Source: Tunicatimonas pelagia
GTDB lineage: Bacteria; Bacteroidota; Bacteroidia; Cytophagales; Cyclobacteriaceae
NCBI RefSeq assembly: GCF_030506325.1
Contig: NZ_CP120683.1
Location: 1,426,001-1,490,000, forward strand
Direction: 5' to 3'
DNA length: 64,000 bases
In this document: positions 18,612 through 28,418 of the stretch, piece after piece
How the letters are laid out: every line of letters begins with the position of its first letter
How positions within the stretch are numbered: position 1 is the stretch's first letter
Notes under the pieces: model-generated
What the model saw: the letters and a program-made list of their open reading frames with translations, nothing else
Databases searched by the model: none
Told to the model about the DNA's origin: nothing
Position numbers and translations under genes: made by a program

Positions 18612-18670
18612 CAGTCTATGTGTCCTACTGTGCCTATGTGGTTATCTCGCTAAGTCACATAGAACCTCAC
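18612..18670. repeat. right inverted-repeat arm flanking the GxxExxY gene
   Basis: Starts one base after the GxxExxY stop codon. It reads, on the minus strand, gagataacca-cataggcaca-gtaggacacatag, matching the left arm with small gaps (about 27 of 33 aligned bases). It lies directly against the 3' end of the convergent permease gene. Confidence 0.7.
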
Positions 18671-20058
18671 AATACAAATTTCAACACAAAAAGACCCGCT
18701 AGTAAATAAAGTACAATCGGTATCTCACTAAACTTTCCTTTCACCACTTTAATCAATACATAAAAGATAATTCCGGCGGCAATCCCGTTGGCAATACTGT
18801 AAGTAAAGGGCATCAGCACCATTGTTAAAAAAGCGGGAAGAGCTTCATCAAAATTGTTAAAGTTTATCTTTTGAATGGATTGCATCATGAGCATTCCGAC
18901 AAGAATCAAGGCCGGAGCAGTAGCTGCTGCTGGAACCATGCCGGCTAAAGGAGCTAGAAAGATAGAAAGTAAAAACAGAATGGCTACTACTAGTGCGGTA
19001 AGCCCGGTTCTTCCTCCGGCCACTATTCCGGCATTGCTTTCAATGTAGGTCGTCACAGTAGAGGTACCCAACAACGCTCCGAACGTAGTAGCCAGGGCAT
19101 CAGCCAGCAATGATCGTTTCATACGAGGTAAGTTGCCCTTTTCATCTAAAAAACCAGCTTTGTCAGCGGTACCAATCAGCGTCCCAATGGTATCGAACAG
19201 ATCCACCATTGAAAAGGAAATTATTACTACCAGCAGCGTAGCAATTACTTGTCCTAAGCTACGATTCTCAGTACTGAATAATCCGGCAAAATCTAGTTGG
19301 AACCAAGTTTTAGAAAGACTGACATCCGCCATACTCATGCTCTCTGGAAGTTGAGTAATCCCAAATAGTAAGCCTACTACTGTAGTAAGAATAATACTAA
19401 ATAAAATTCCTCCGGGAACTTTCAGTGCGTACAGTATACCAATAATAATCAAACCAATACAGGCGACCAGTACCGACGGCGAACCCAGATTGCCCATCTC
19501 CAGAATTTGGGGTGGGGCTTGCTGAATCTGCTCAATGAGTGCGCCCACTTCCAAGGTTTCAGCTCCTAAGATAATGTCAATAATGGGACCCTGATTCATC
19601 CGAACAATTCCCGCATTATTTAGCCCAATTAGCGTTATGAACAGGCCAATACCTGCCGGAATAGCGTAGCGCACTGCTGCTGGTAACGCTCGCACAATTG
19701 CCGAACGGGCTCCGGTAACTGTCAGAATGATAAAGAACACTCCCGAAATGAAAACAATGGCCAATCCCTGCTGCCAGGTAAAGCCATTTTGCAGCACTAC
19801 GGTAAAGGCAAAGAAGGCATTCAATCCCATGCCGGGGGCTTGGGCAAATGGGTAGTTCGCAACCAACGCCATCATCAGCGTGCCTACTGCGGCGGCTACA
19901 CAGGTAGCAATTAATACTCCATTAAAATCCATCCCAGCCTGCTGTAAAATGCTGGGATTCACGAAGATAATATAGGCCATCGTGAAGAAAGTCGTCAGTC
20001 CGGCGACTACTTCAGTACGTACGGTGGTTTGGTTTTCCCGTAGCTTAAATAAGTCCAT
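18667..20058 (-). CDS. NCS2-type purine permease (AzgA/PbuG-like)
   Basis: A polytopic membrane transporter of 463 aa with 12-14 hydrophobic segments. The AzgA/PbuG-like (hypoxanthine/guanine/adenine) branch is indicated by the opening FKLRENQTTVRTEVVAGLTTF, by GMGLNAFFAFTVV near 75 and by VTTYIESNAGIVAGGRTGLT near 315. It probably takes up purine bases with protons. It is divergent from the OmpA/PD40 gene across a 280-bp spacer that contains a large palindrome; I see no purine riboswitch there. Confidence 0.9.
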   Translation of the reverse strand: MDLFKLRENQTTVRTEVVAGLTTFFTMAYIIFVNPSILQQAGMDFNGVLIATCVAAAVGTLMMALVANYPFAQAPGMGLNAFFAFTVVLQNGFTWQQGLAIVFISGVFFIILTVTGARSAIVRALPAAVRYAIPAGIGLFITLIGLNNAGIVRMNQGPIIDIILGAETLEVGALIEQIQQAPPQILEMGNLGSPSVLVACIGLIIIGILYALKVPGGILFSIILTTVVGLLFGITQLPESMSMADVSLSKTWFQLDFAGLFSTENRSLGQVIATLLVVIISFSMVDLFDTIGTLIGTADKAGFLDEKGNLPRMKRSLLADALATTFGALLGTSTVTTYIESNAGIVAGGRTGLTALVVAILFLLSIFLAPLAGMVPAAATAPALILVGMLMMQSIQKINFNNFDEALPAFLTMVLMPFTYSIANGIAAGIIFYVLIKVVKGKFSEIPIVLYLLAGLFVLKFVL

Positions 20059-20171
20059 AGTTAGGTAGTAGTAGGCTTGGTTAGGCTGCCAAAAATATCA
20101 CTTCCTATCCTAATTGCTAGTAACCCGAAGTGAAATGATTTAAGTAAGACTTGGTTGTACGATTATTGTAA

Positions 20172-20327
20172 ACGGTTAACAATGTACAGTTAGCAGTGTA
20201 CAATGAACAACGAAGGAAACACAAAATGCAGTTGTCTACTGTATTCTATTCTTTGTTGTATTGCTAATTGCCCTCTGCACATTGTTAATTGCTAATTGTT
20301 CACTGTACATTGCACATTGTTAATTGC
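20172..20327. repeat. large (~155 bp) nested intergenic palindrome
   Basis: Imperfect arms run from about 20172 to 20327. The centre is atgcagt (20226-20232)/actgtat (20238-20244) with loop tgtct; next outward is acaacgaag (20207-20215)/ctttgttgt (20251-20259, one G-U); further out, words such as AACAATGTACA on the left pair with TGTACATTG and ACATTGTTAATTG on the right. It occupies most of the spacer between the divergent permease and OmpA/PD40 genes and almost touches the ATG at 20337. Confidence 0.7.
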
Positions 20328-20336
20328 TTGCGACCT

Positions 20337-21986
20337 ATGAGATACACTTTTTTTCTATTTTTGATCTGCTGTTATTTCAATGCCAATTCTCAAAGCGAAC
20401 ACGAAAAGCTAGAGGGTAATCTGAATTCATCGGCTAACGAAGCTGCTCCAGTACTTAGTCCCGATGGGAAAACGCTATATTTCGTTCGGCAGTACCATCC
20501 ACAAAACGTAGGTGGTGTTACCGACCCCGGTGATATTTGGTACAGCGATTTACAAGCCAATGGTCAGTGGGGAGAAGCTACACACGGAGGAACATCCATT
20601 AATAATCGTTTCTACAACGGAATTATTGGTTTTGCTAATGAGCAAACGGCTTACATTCATGGGCACTATCTAGATGGAAATAAGAGGCCGACTACTCAGG
20701 GAATTTCTATGACCAGTGGTCAAAAGAATCAGTGGAATACTCCTGAAGCCGTGAAGATTCCGTATTACTACACCAAGTCTAAACACCAGAGTGGTTCGTT
20801 ACACGCTAGTGGTCAAATTATGCTCTCGACTTTGCAGTCTTATGATTCACGGGGAGCCGAGGACTTATACGTTCTGTTTAGACAAAGTGATGGTTCTTGG
20901 TCGGAGCCGAAGAATTTAGGTAACGACGTGAATACGGCGTACCAGGAGATGACTCCCTTTTTAGCACCCGATGGGAAAACCCTATTTTTTGCTAGCAATG
21001 GTTACGAGGGCTTTGGCAGCAGGGATATTTTTATGTCAGTTCGGCTAGACGATTCCTGGCGCAGTTGGTCGAACCCTAAGAATCTAGGAGCATCCGTGAA
21101 TACTCCCGGTACTGAACTGTACTATGGCATTCCCCAAAACAGCGATTATGCCTATTTATCGTCTACTCAAAATAGCGATGGTATGGCTGATGTTGTGAAA
21201 GTCAGAGTTAATCCTGAAGACGAAGAAATATTGGCCGAAGCCGATTCTGCACTGGATATTCCCGAAGAAAAACCACTACCTAATCCCCCACTTGTAGCTG
21301 AAAATACTGCTGATTCTGAACCAGAAGAAGTAGTTGAGGAAGTTCCAGAAGAGCCCGATGTACCAATGATTACTATTACGGGTAAAGTGATTAACACAAA
21401 AGCCCAACAGCCATTAAACGCTGAGCTAGTAGTCCAATCAGTTCGCAACGACACTACTTTAGTCGAGACTGTACAGACCGATGCCCAAGGTGTATTTAGC
21501 GTTTCGTTACCATTGGACGATAACTACGAATTATCCGTAGCAGCGGAAGGGTTCATTCGCCAGCGAGATAAAATTTTATTGGCTGCAACTTCAGAAGCAA
21601 ACACACTGGAACGCAATTACCAGCTTACTCCCATTGAAGTAGGTTCCACGGTTAATTTAGAAAACGTACTATTCGACCGAGGTACCGCCGATATGCTGCC
21701 CGGTTCTAGCGAACGACTAGATGAAGTAGTTAACTTTCTAGACGAAAATCCCGAAGTAGCCATTGAAGTAGGTGGCCACACCGACAACCGAGGCCGAGCC
21801 GATCTAAATCTAGAGCTATCCAGCCAGCGAGCCGAAGCGGTTCGGGAGTACTTGATTCAACAAGGCGCCGATACTGATCGGGTGACCGCCAAAGGCTACG
21901 GAGGCACCCAACCCATCGCCAGCAACGCCATTGAAGAAGAACGCCGCAAAAACCGCCGCGTAGATTTTACGATTGTGAGGAAGTAG
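20337..21986 (+). CDS. OmpA-family protein with PD40 beta-propeller repeats
   Basis: A 549-aa cell-envelope protein. Signal peptide MRYTFFLFLICCYFNANSQ; WD40-like PD40 propeller strands (LSPDGKTLYFVR near 38, LAPDGKTLFFASN near 204); an acidic Pro/Glu linker (about 280-345); a carboxypeptidase-regulatory-like Ig fold; and a C-terminal OmpA domain (VGGHTDNRGRADLNLELSSQ) that binds peptidoglycan. The frame is open upstream to an ATG at 20289, but those 16 codons fall inside the palindrome and hide the signal peptide, so I use 20337. Similar proteins occur in gliding and type IX-secretion contexts, but none of those genes is adjacent. Confidence 0.88.
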   Translation: MRYTFFLFLICCYFNANSQSEHEKLEGNLNSSANEAAPVLSPDGKTLYFVRQYHPQNVGGVTDPGDIWYSDLQANGQWGEATHGGTSINNRFYNGIIGFANEQTAYIHGHYLDGNKRPTTQGISMTSGQKNQWNTPEAVKIPYYYTKSKHQSGSLHASGQIMLSTLQSYDSRGAEDLYVLFRQSDGSWSEPKNLGNDVNTAYQEMTPFLAPDGKTLFFASNGYEGFGSRDIFMSVRLDDSWRSWSNPKNLGASVNTPGTELYYGIPQNSDYAYLSSTQNSDGMADVVKVRVNPEDEEILAEADSALDIPEEKPLPNPPLVAENTADSEPEEVVEEVPEEPDVPMITITGKVINTKAQQPLNAELVVQSVRNDTTLVETVQTDAQGVFSVSLPLDDNYELSVAAEGFIRQRDKILLAATSEANTLERNYQLTPIEVGSTVNLENVLFDRGTADMLPGSSERLDEVVNFLDENPEVAIEVGGHTDNRGRADLNLELSSQRAEAVREYLIQQGADTDRVTAKGYGGTQPIASNAIEEERRKNRRVDFTIVRK

Positions 21987-22031
21987 AATGCGGATACACA
22001 TCATATCAGAATTAGAATAGAAAGAACACTT

Positions 22032-22835
22032 ATGGCAACCTGGCCACATACCAAGATTGAGCGTTGGACTGATTTCACAAGATTTATTGATTCTATCAAT
22101 ACTGAGAGCAGCTACTTATCTCACTGGGCCTTTCGCGGCCAATCCAATTCTAGTTGGACCTTAAAACCCTCGATTTCGCGGCTACTCGAGAGTCATTGCA
22201 TAGAACAAGAACTTGGCAATAAATTTGAACAAACAGTTTTTCGTGAGTTCATCTCAAAGGCACACCTCTACGAAGATTTTGGAGTTCGGCACTTTGAAAG
22301 TGGAAATACATTTGTCACCTTCACAATAATGCAACACTATGGTTGCCCAACCAGATTATTAGACTGGACAACTTCACCTTATATTGCATTGTACTTCGCA
22401 GTTAATAGCAGCTTTTCAAGTGACGGCGCTGTGTACCTATTTAACCAGACAGCTTTAAACGATGCGAATAAAAATGAAAGATTTGATAATGGAGATGAAA
22501 TTTTCTCCAATGACGAAGAGAGTGATCATATTCAAACCTTCATGACAGCCTTTGCTACAAAAAGATTAAATTCTCAGCAAGGCATCTTTAGTATTGGTGC
22601 AAACATTGATAAAGACCACGAAGAGTTAATCTATAAGTCTCTAATCAACAAAAACACTATCGGACAATCATTTTTTGCTAAGCTAATAATTAACAAAAAG
22701 CTAAAAGTTGAATTTCTAGCAAAACTAAGAACTATGAATGTCCGAGCGGATCAATTGTATCCAGATATATACGGGTTCTCATCTTCTTTAAAAGACTTAT
22801 TAGAAATCAGAGGTTGGGAAAAGAAACTGAGCTAA
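22032..22835 (+). CDS. FRG-domain protein
   Basis: A 267-aa protein of the FRG family. The naming motif is in WAFRGQS (33-39), and the diagnostic block QHYGCPTRLLDWT is at 101-113, followed by SPYIALYFAV. These proteins are of unproven biochemical function; many sit in mobile or defence-type neighbourhoods. Here it is a single gene 45 bp after the OmpA/PD40 gene, and its codon use is AT-richer than its neighbours, which hints at transfer (impression only). There is no signal peptide, so it is cytoplasmic. Confidence 0.85.
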   Translation: MATWPHTKIERWTDFTRFIDSINTESSYLSHWAFRGQSNSSWTLKPSISRLLESHCIEQELGNKFEQTVFREFISKAHLYEDFGVRHFESGNTFVTFTIMQHYGCPTRLLDWTTSPYIALYFAVNSSFSSDGAVYLFNQTALNDANKNERFDNGDEIFSNDEESDHIQTFMTAFATKRLNSQQGIFSIGANIDKDHEELIYKSLINKNTIGQSFFAKLIINKKLKVEFLAKLRTMNVRADQLYPDIYGFSSSLKDLLEIRGWEKKLS

Positions 22836-22904
22836 TATTTTTTTTTGATTCTATTGAAGTCTCCAATTCTATCTTTTGCATAATAGCTCAAACCTTTCCA
22901 CCAA

Positions 22905-22942
22905 GCAAAAAAATAGCAAGCCAGATTACTCCAGCCTGCTAT
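22905..22942 (-). terminator. Rho-independent terminator of gapA
   Basis: A 12-bp stem with three G-U pairs (22913-22924 with 22931-22942; loop attact) is followed on the minus strand by a T-run of seven. It is placed 24 bp after the GAPDH stop. Confidence 0.85.
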
Positions 22943-22965
22943 TACAATTATTTACAAAATCGTTT

Positions 22966-23967
<1,002 letters not shown>

Positions 23968-24142
23968 TTATTTAAATAAATGAATAATCGGGTAAATAAA
24001 TTTTTGTGAAGTAACTTCGTTCAGAGCCTACAAAAAATTATACTAAGTTTGGGAAAACTTGTTGTCTCAATTGCGTGTTAGAGAAGCGAAATTAGGAAAT
24101 AAAGCAGATATATGGCAGCGCATCGCAAATTTTGTCAGTTTT

Positions 24143-24174
24143 TTTGATAATCTAAGAAGCTCCTTCTATATTTG
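24143..24174 (+). promoter_or_regulatory. Bacteroidota sigma-A-type promoter for the tRNA-Glu genes
   Basis: -33 TTTG (ending at 24146) and a perfect -7 TATATTTG (24167-24174) are 20 bp apart, the known consensus for the primary sigma factor of this phylum. Transcription would begin near 24181, 13 nt before the first tRNA. Confidence 0.75.
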
Positions 24175-24193
24175 CACTCTCAAAAAATTAGCT

Positions 24194-24265
24194 GCTCCGT
24201 TCGTCTAGGGGTTAGGACGCCAGGTTTTCATCCTGGTAACAGGGGTTCGATTCCCCTACGGAGTA
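24194..24265 (+). tRNA. tRNA-Glu (anticodon TTC), copy 1
   Basis: A 72-nt cloverleaf: acceptor GCTCCGT/ACGGAGT, D-arm GTCT...GGAC, anticodon stem CCAGG/CCTGG with loop TTTTCAT (anticodon TTC), variable TAAC, T-arm AGGGG-TTCGATT-CCCCT and discriminator A. The first acceptor pair would be G-U. CCA is not encoded. It is identical to the copy 40 bp downstream. Confidence 0.95.
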
Positions 24266-24305
24266 CTATTTTATTGTTTAACTTTCCCACTGCTTGCACA
24301 GTGAC

Positions 24306-24377
24306 GCTCCGTTCGTCTAGGGGTTAGGACGCCAGGTTTTCATCCTGGTAACAGGGGTTCGATTCCCCTACGGAGTA
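24306..24377 (+). tRNA. tRNA-Glu (anticodon TTC), copy 2
   Basis: Base-for-base identical to the copy at 24194-24265, including the G-U first acceptor pair. The 40-bp spacer and shared promoter and terminator imply one bicistronic precursor, a recent tandem duplication. Confidence 0.95.
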
Positions 24378-24388
24378 CCTTTCTTTTT

Positions 24389-24420
24389 CCCTTCCACCTT
24401 CGGGTGGGAGGGTTTTTTAT
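24389..24420 (+). terminator. terminator of the tRNA-Glu operon
   Basis: A 10-bp stem cccttccacc (24389-24398)/ggtgggaggg (24403-24412) capped by a UUCG tetraloop and followed by six T, 12 nt after the second tRNA. Confidence 0.92.
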
Positions 24421-24505
24421 TTTAGAAAAAATCGGCATTTCTTACGTATGTAATAGCTCACCCTATTGCACACCCTCACCTTCTATCAAACCAAATAGTT
24501 ATTCA

Positions 24506-24513
24506 TAACTTTG
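24506..24513 (+). promoter_or_regulatory. -7 element before the histidine kinase gene
   Basis: TAACTTTG fits TAnnTTTG and would start transcription near 24520, just before the TTG at 24544. No clear -33 is seen 19-20 bp upstream. Confidence 0.35.
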
Positions 24514-24543
24514 TTTACCCCCAATCAGCAACTATGATTAGCT

Positions 24544-26688
24544 TTGAATAGTAAGGTGCCCTTTAACTGGAGTCTTCTATGGTGGCGAAAGCCAGCGATA
24601 ATGCTTATTGTAGTATTATCAACAGTATACACTTCTTCAGCCGTTCCTACGCTAGATATTGCTTATTACCGTGATACTACCAATCAGCTAACCCTTCAAG
24701 AAATAACGGACACTTCCTTTGCTCCTCATTTTCAGACAGCCTCGTCACCCCAGCTTAATTTTGGCATGTCTCCCGACACTTATTGGATGAGAATTAAAAT
24801 CAGGAGTAGTGATACAGAGGTAAGATCATGGTACATAACGATAGGTTACCCACTATTAGATACAATATATTTCTATCAATCTACCCCCCAAGGGGTTGAA
24901 CTGCTATATTCAGCGGGTGATAAGTTAATATCTGACCAGATTATTGATTACCGTCAACCACTGTTTCCGATTACACTCAGTGATTCATTACCAAATACCT
25001 ATTATCTTAAAGTACGAACCCAAGGCACTACCCAAATCCCTCTTAAAATACACGCTCAAGACGACATGCTCTCTACCATAGTTCGCTCGGAGCTACTTGA
25101 GGGCCTCTTCTATGGTGCTATGCTACTGATGGTAATGTACAATTTATTTTTGTTCGCATCTTTACGAGAAAAAAGTTATCTGTTCTATTGCCTATTCGTA
25201 GCTGGTAATACCTTCGTTCTAGCAAACCTTCAGGGACAACTAACTATCCACTTTTTTCAACCAAGTGAGTGGTACGATCATTTTTCTGTTTCCAGCTTTT
25301 TTTTCACTGTTTTCTGGGCCTTGGTGTTTGGTATATCTTTTTTACAGGTTCGCCGATATGCCCCCCAAATGTATATTGCTTTGCTTGTATCGGTAATTAT
25401 TAGTGGTATAGGTTTCCTGGCATCCTATATCTTACCGTATTACCTAAGCGCTAGATTAATTGTAGGTTTAGTCGCATTTACCCCATTGGTTTTATGGTGG
25501 ACGGGCGTAACCGCTTGGAGAAATGGTAATACTTCCGCTCGCTTCTTCGTATTTGCCTGGTCACTGTATCTGCTAGCAGTCATATTTATTAGCTTTAGAA
25601 ATTTAGGGTTGATTGACGATCAAGTTCACTTAGAAAATATTATTCAAATAGGAGCTGTAACGGAGGCGCTTCTCCTTTCTATAGCTTTAGCCGATAAAAT
25701 AAACCTATTCCGGGCTGAGAAAATTGATGCCCAGCAAAGAGCACTACAAGTATCGTTAGAAAATGAGCAAATTATACGGAATCAGAATCAGGTACTAGAA
25801 GACCGCATTCAGGAGCGTACCAGCGAAATACTAGAACAAAACGAAGAGCTGCACCAGCAACAAGAAGTGATTGAAGAACTAAACCGACAGCTCGTTCTAT
25901 ACAGCGAGAACCTGGAAAATGAAGTATCAGCCCGAACAGTAGAGCTTACCAAAGCGAATAAGCGGTTAGTGCAGCAAAATAGCCGACTTGATCGATTTGC
26001 CTATATCGTTTCTCACAACTTACGTGGCCCAATTGCCCGAATACAGGGAATGATAACTATTTTAGATAAAAATAACCTTACTGCTTACAATCTTAACTGC
26101 TTCAGCCATTTAGAAAAAACTGCCGATAGGCTCGATGCAGTTATCAAAGACTTGAACCAAATTCTTATTTATAAAAACAGCACTGATTATCAGTCAGCAC
26201 GCGTTCCACTTAGGGCAACGATAAAGAAAGTGCTGAAAGAGATGCAAGCTACGCTCGTTGAGGAGAAAGTAACGGTTCATAACAACGTAGGCTCAACAAT
26301 TGCGGTCTTGGCTATTGAGTCATACCTCAAGAAGGTAGTTGAACAACTGCTTAGCAATGCCATACAATACCGCTCAGAAGAAAGGCCGATTGAGATTGAG
26401 TTCGATGCTTACCCCCAAGGTAACCAAATTGTATTTTGTATCTCAGATAACGGTATGGGTATCGATTTGGAGAAACACCAAGACAAAGTTTTTGGTTTGT
26501 ATCAGCAGTTTCACCTTCAGCAAGAAGGACGAGGTGTTGGATTATATCTAGCCAAAACCCAAATTGAAACGATGGGTGGACAAATTGGGGTGAGCAGCAC
26601 CGTTGGGGAAGGAACTATTTTTAGAATACACCTAGATACATCTACCTCGAACCAGGAGGTAGCTCAGGAAGAACGTTCTGATTTCTGA
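24544..26688 (+). CDS. 7TMR-DISM sensor histidine kinase
   Basis: A membrane histidine kinase of 714 aa. Order: signal/anchor (1-35), an extracellular 7TMR-DISMED2-like sugar-binding-type domain (about 36-170), seven membrane helices (7TM-DISM, about 185-395), a long coiled coil (400-485), HisKA with His491 in SHNLRGP, and HATPase_c with N box EQLLSNAIQYR, G1 DNGMGID and G2 GRGVGLYLAK. The start is uncertain: TTG 24544 gives a basic n-region before the hydrophobic stretch, while ATG 24601 does not. The signal is unknown. No fused receiver and no adjacent partner; the nearest response regulator is at 27.7 kb. Confidence 0.88.
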   Translation: MNSKVPFNWSLLWWRKPAIMLIVVLSTVYTSSAVPTLDIAYYRDTTNQLTLQEITDTSFAPHFQTASSPQLNFGMSPDTYWMRIKIRSSDTEVRSWYITIGYPLLDTIYFYQSTPQGVELLYSAGDKLISDQIIDYRQPLFPITLSDSLPNTYYLKVRTQGTTQIPLKIHAQDDMLSTIVRSELLEGLFYGAMLLMVMYNLFLFASLREKSYLFYCLFVAGNTFVLANLQGQLTIHFFQPSEWYDHFSVSSFFFTVFWALVFGISFLQVRRYAPQMYIALLVSVIISGIGFLASYILPYYLSARLIVGLVAFTPLVLWWTGVTAWRNGNTSARFFVFAWSLYLLAVIFISFRNLGLIDDQVHLENIIQIGAVTEALLLSIALADKINLFRAEKIDAQQRALQVSLENEQIIRNQNQVLEDRIQERTSEILEQNEELHQQQEVIEELNRQLVLYSENLENEVSARTVELTKANKRLVQQNSRLDRFAYIVSHNLRGPIARIQGMITILDKNNLTAYNLNCFSHLEKTADRLDAVIKDLNQILIYKNSTDYQSARVPLRATIKKVLKEMQATLVEEKVTVHNNVGSTIAVLAIESYLKKVVEQLLSNAIQYRSEERPIEIEFDAYPQGNQIVFCISDNGMGIDLEKHQDKVFGLYQQFHLQQEGRGVGLYLAKTQIETMGGQIGVSSTVGEGTIFRIHLDTSTSNQEVAQEERSDF

Positions 26689-26828
26689 ATCGATAAGACT
26701 GCTTCCAGGTTATAACTTTATTGTGTTTACAGAGCTTTTATTGATAGTTTGGCTTAAAAAATAGTCTGTATTACGCTATCTTTAGTCAAACAATACACAC
26801 TTTACTAACCTACTAAACTTTTTGAACT

Positions 26829-27686
26829 ATGCGCTGGCAAGGCAGAAGACAAAGCACGAATGTTGAAGACCGACGAGGCAGTCGGGGAGCAGGAAAGAGA
26901 GTCGCCATCGGTGGTGGTCTGGGGACTGTTATTTTGTTAGTAATCGCTCTGCTCTTCGGCGGCGATTTTACTGATTTACTTCAGGTAGACGCGGGCGGAA
27001 GTATGCCCACCTCACAGACTACTACTTCTACCAGTCCGGAAGAAGATCAATTAGCTGAATTTGTAAAGGTGGTGCTAGCCGATACCGAAGATGTCTGGAA
27101 CAAACTTTTTCAGCAGCAAGGACAGCATTATCAGGAACCTGTACTTGTGTTGTTTACCGGACAAGTGCAGTCTGCTTGCGGCTTTGCCCAAGCCGCAACT
27201 GGCCCATTTTATTGTCCAGCGGATAATAAAGTATACATCGATTTAAGTTTTCAGCAAACGCTAAGTCAGCGGCTAGGTGCCCACGGCGATTTTGCCATGG
27301 CTTACGTAATTGCTCACGAAGTGGGACATCACATTCAGAACCTGCTGGGTATTAGTCGTCAGGTACAATCGCAGCGAGGTCGGATTAGCCAAGCGGAGTA
27401 TAATCGCTTGTCAGTGAAACTAGAGTTACAGGCTGATTTTCTGGCCGGAGTTTGGGCGCACCACGCCGACCGTATGTTTGATATTCTTGAGCAAGGCGAT
27501 ATTGAAGAAGCTCTCCGCGCAGCAAATGCGATTGGCGATGATCGCTTGCAAAAACAGTCCCAGGGCTACGTAGTACCCGATGCTTTCACCCACGGTACTT
27601 CCGAGCAACGGATGCGCTGGTTCCGCAGGGGCTACGAAACCGGTGACCTGTCGCAGGGCGATACTTTTGAGGCTGAGGTGTTGTGA
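26829..27686 (+). CDS. neutral zinc metallopeptidase (YpfJ/PF04228 type)
   Basis: A membrane-anchored predicted zinc peptidase of 285 aa. A basic N-terminus is followed by one membrane helix (about 25-45), a linker and the catalytic domain with HEVGHH (His163, Glu164, His167) and the downstream [12 protein letters not shown] that supplies a third metal ligand. The family usually has 280-290 residues. The substrate is unknown. It is convergent with the response regulator gene. Confidence 0.9.
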   Translation: MRWQGRRQSTNVEDRRGSRGAGKRVAIGGGLGTVILLVIALLFGGDFTDLLQVDAGGSMPTSQTTTSTSPEEDQLAEFVKVVLADTEDVWNKLFQQQGQHYQEPVLVLFTGQVQSACGFAQAATGPFYCPADNKVYIDLSFQQTLSQRLGAHGDFAMAYVIAHEVGHHIQNLLGISRQVQSQRGRISQAEYNRLSVKLELQADFLAGVWAHHADRMFDILEQGDIEEALRAANAIGDDRLQKQSQGYVVPDAFTHGTSEQRMRWFRRGYETGDLSQGDTFEAEVL

Positions 27687-27701
27687 AAATTTTTCTTTGA
27701 A

Positions 27702-28088
27702 CTACGGCTCAGCCGATAGAAAGTCCATTAATTTCTTTCTTGACAGCGGTTTGCTGATAAATTCACTAACACTCGCCCGCTCCAAGGCTTCGCGTTGGTC
27801 TTTTTCTCGCACCGAACTGGTAAGTACAACAATTTTTGTGTTTAGTTGACGGTAGTTAATCTCTTTTTCAAAAATTCTCAGAAACTCAATGCCGTTCAGA
27901 TCAGGCATGTTAAGATCCAGCAAAATGTACCGAGGAAATGAGTCAGGATGAGAAGCTTGCTCTTTTAACCACTGTAACGCTTTGTTTGGGTCATTTTCTG
28001 TAACAAACTGATCTACGTAAGGCGTTTTCTCGACCAATAACCGATAGATCTCCAGCGTATCATTATCATCATCGATCATCAGTACCAT
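27702..28088 (-). CDS. single-domain response regulator
   Basis: A receiver domain of 128 aa with no output domain: acidic pocket D6-D8, phosphoacceptor Asp58 (LLDLNMPD), switch Thr90 and Lys113 (SKP). Such CheY-like proteins act by binding partners. It is not next to a kinase; the 7TMR kinase at 24.5 kb is the nearest candidate, a guess only. Confidence 0.92.
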   Translation of the reverse strand: MVLMIDDDNDTLEIYRLLVEKTPYVDQFVTENDPNKALQWLKEQASHPDSFPRYILLDLNMPDLNGIEFLRIFEKEINYRQLNTKIVVLTSSVREKDQREALERASVSEFISKPLSRKKLMDFLSAEP

Positions 28089-28418
28089 ACTTTAGGTCAG
28101 ATTAGAGAGCGAATTTAATCGTTAGGTATATAGTGGCATGTTAGCTTTTTTTTGACTATTGTCTCAATTTATTAGTATAATTTTTATCTGAAGAGCTTTC
28201 CAGATATTGGCTAACCACCGTGAATAATTATACCAATCGTTAACACAATTGTTCTACATTGCATGTAAAATATCCGCTAGGTAGCTATGTTAGTTACATT
28301 CGCTTGGTCTGGCAATGTTTTAGATCCCTCGGCATCCCTACCCTAAATTATAGTGTTTTGGGTTCCTGAAAACTTCGTATTTTAGGGATTCAAGTAATAC
28401 TGTAAACCATTAATCTAC
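28089..28418. other. 330-bp spacer with no gene seen
   Basis: AT-rich spacer between the divergent response regulator and TrpB-like genes. I found no ORF of note, no tRNA-like fold, and no consensus TAnnTTTG with a matched -33. It may hold both divergent promoters, but I cannot place them. Confidence 0.4.

Noticed and set aside
18119-18670. Insertion sequence around the GxxExxY gene
   Set aside because: No transposase domain and no clear target-site duplication; arms are imperfect.
20059-20336. Purine riboswitch for the permease
   Set aside because: No three-way junction core was found; the structure is a linear palindrome.
20289-20336. N-terminal extension of the OmpA/PD40 protein
   Set aside because: These codons lie in the palindrome and would bury the signal peptide; ATG 20337 is better.
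22836-22965. Terminator of the FRG gene on the plus strand
   Set aside because: A T-run follows the stop, but no hairpin precedes it; the hairpin present serves gapA.
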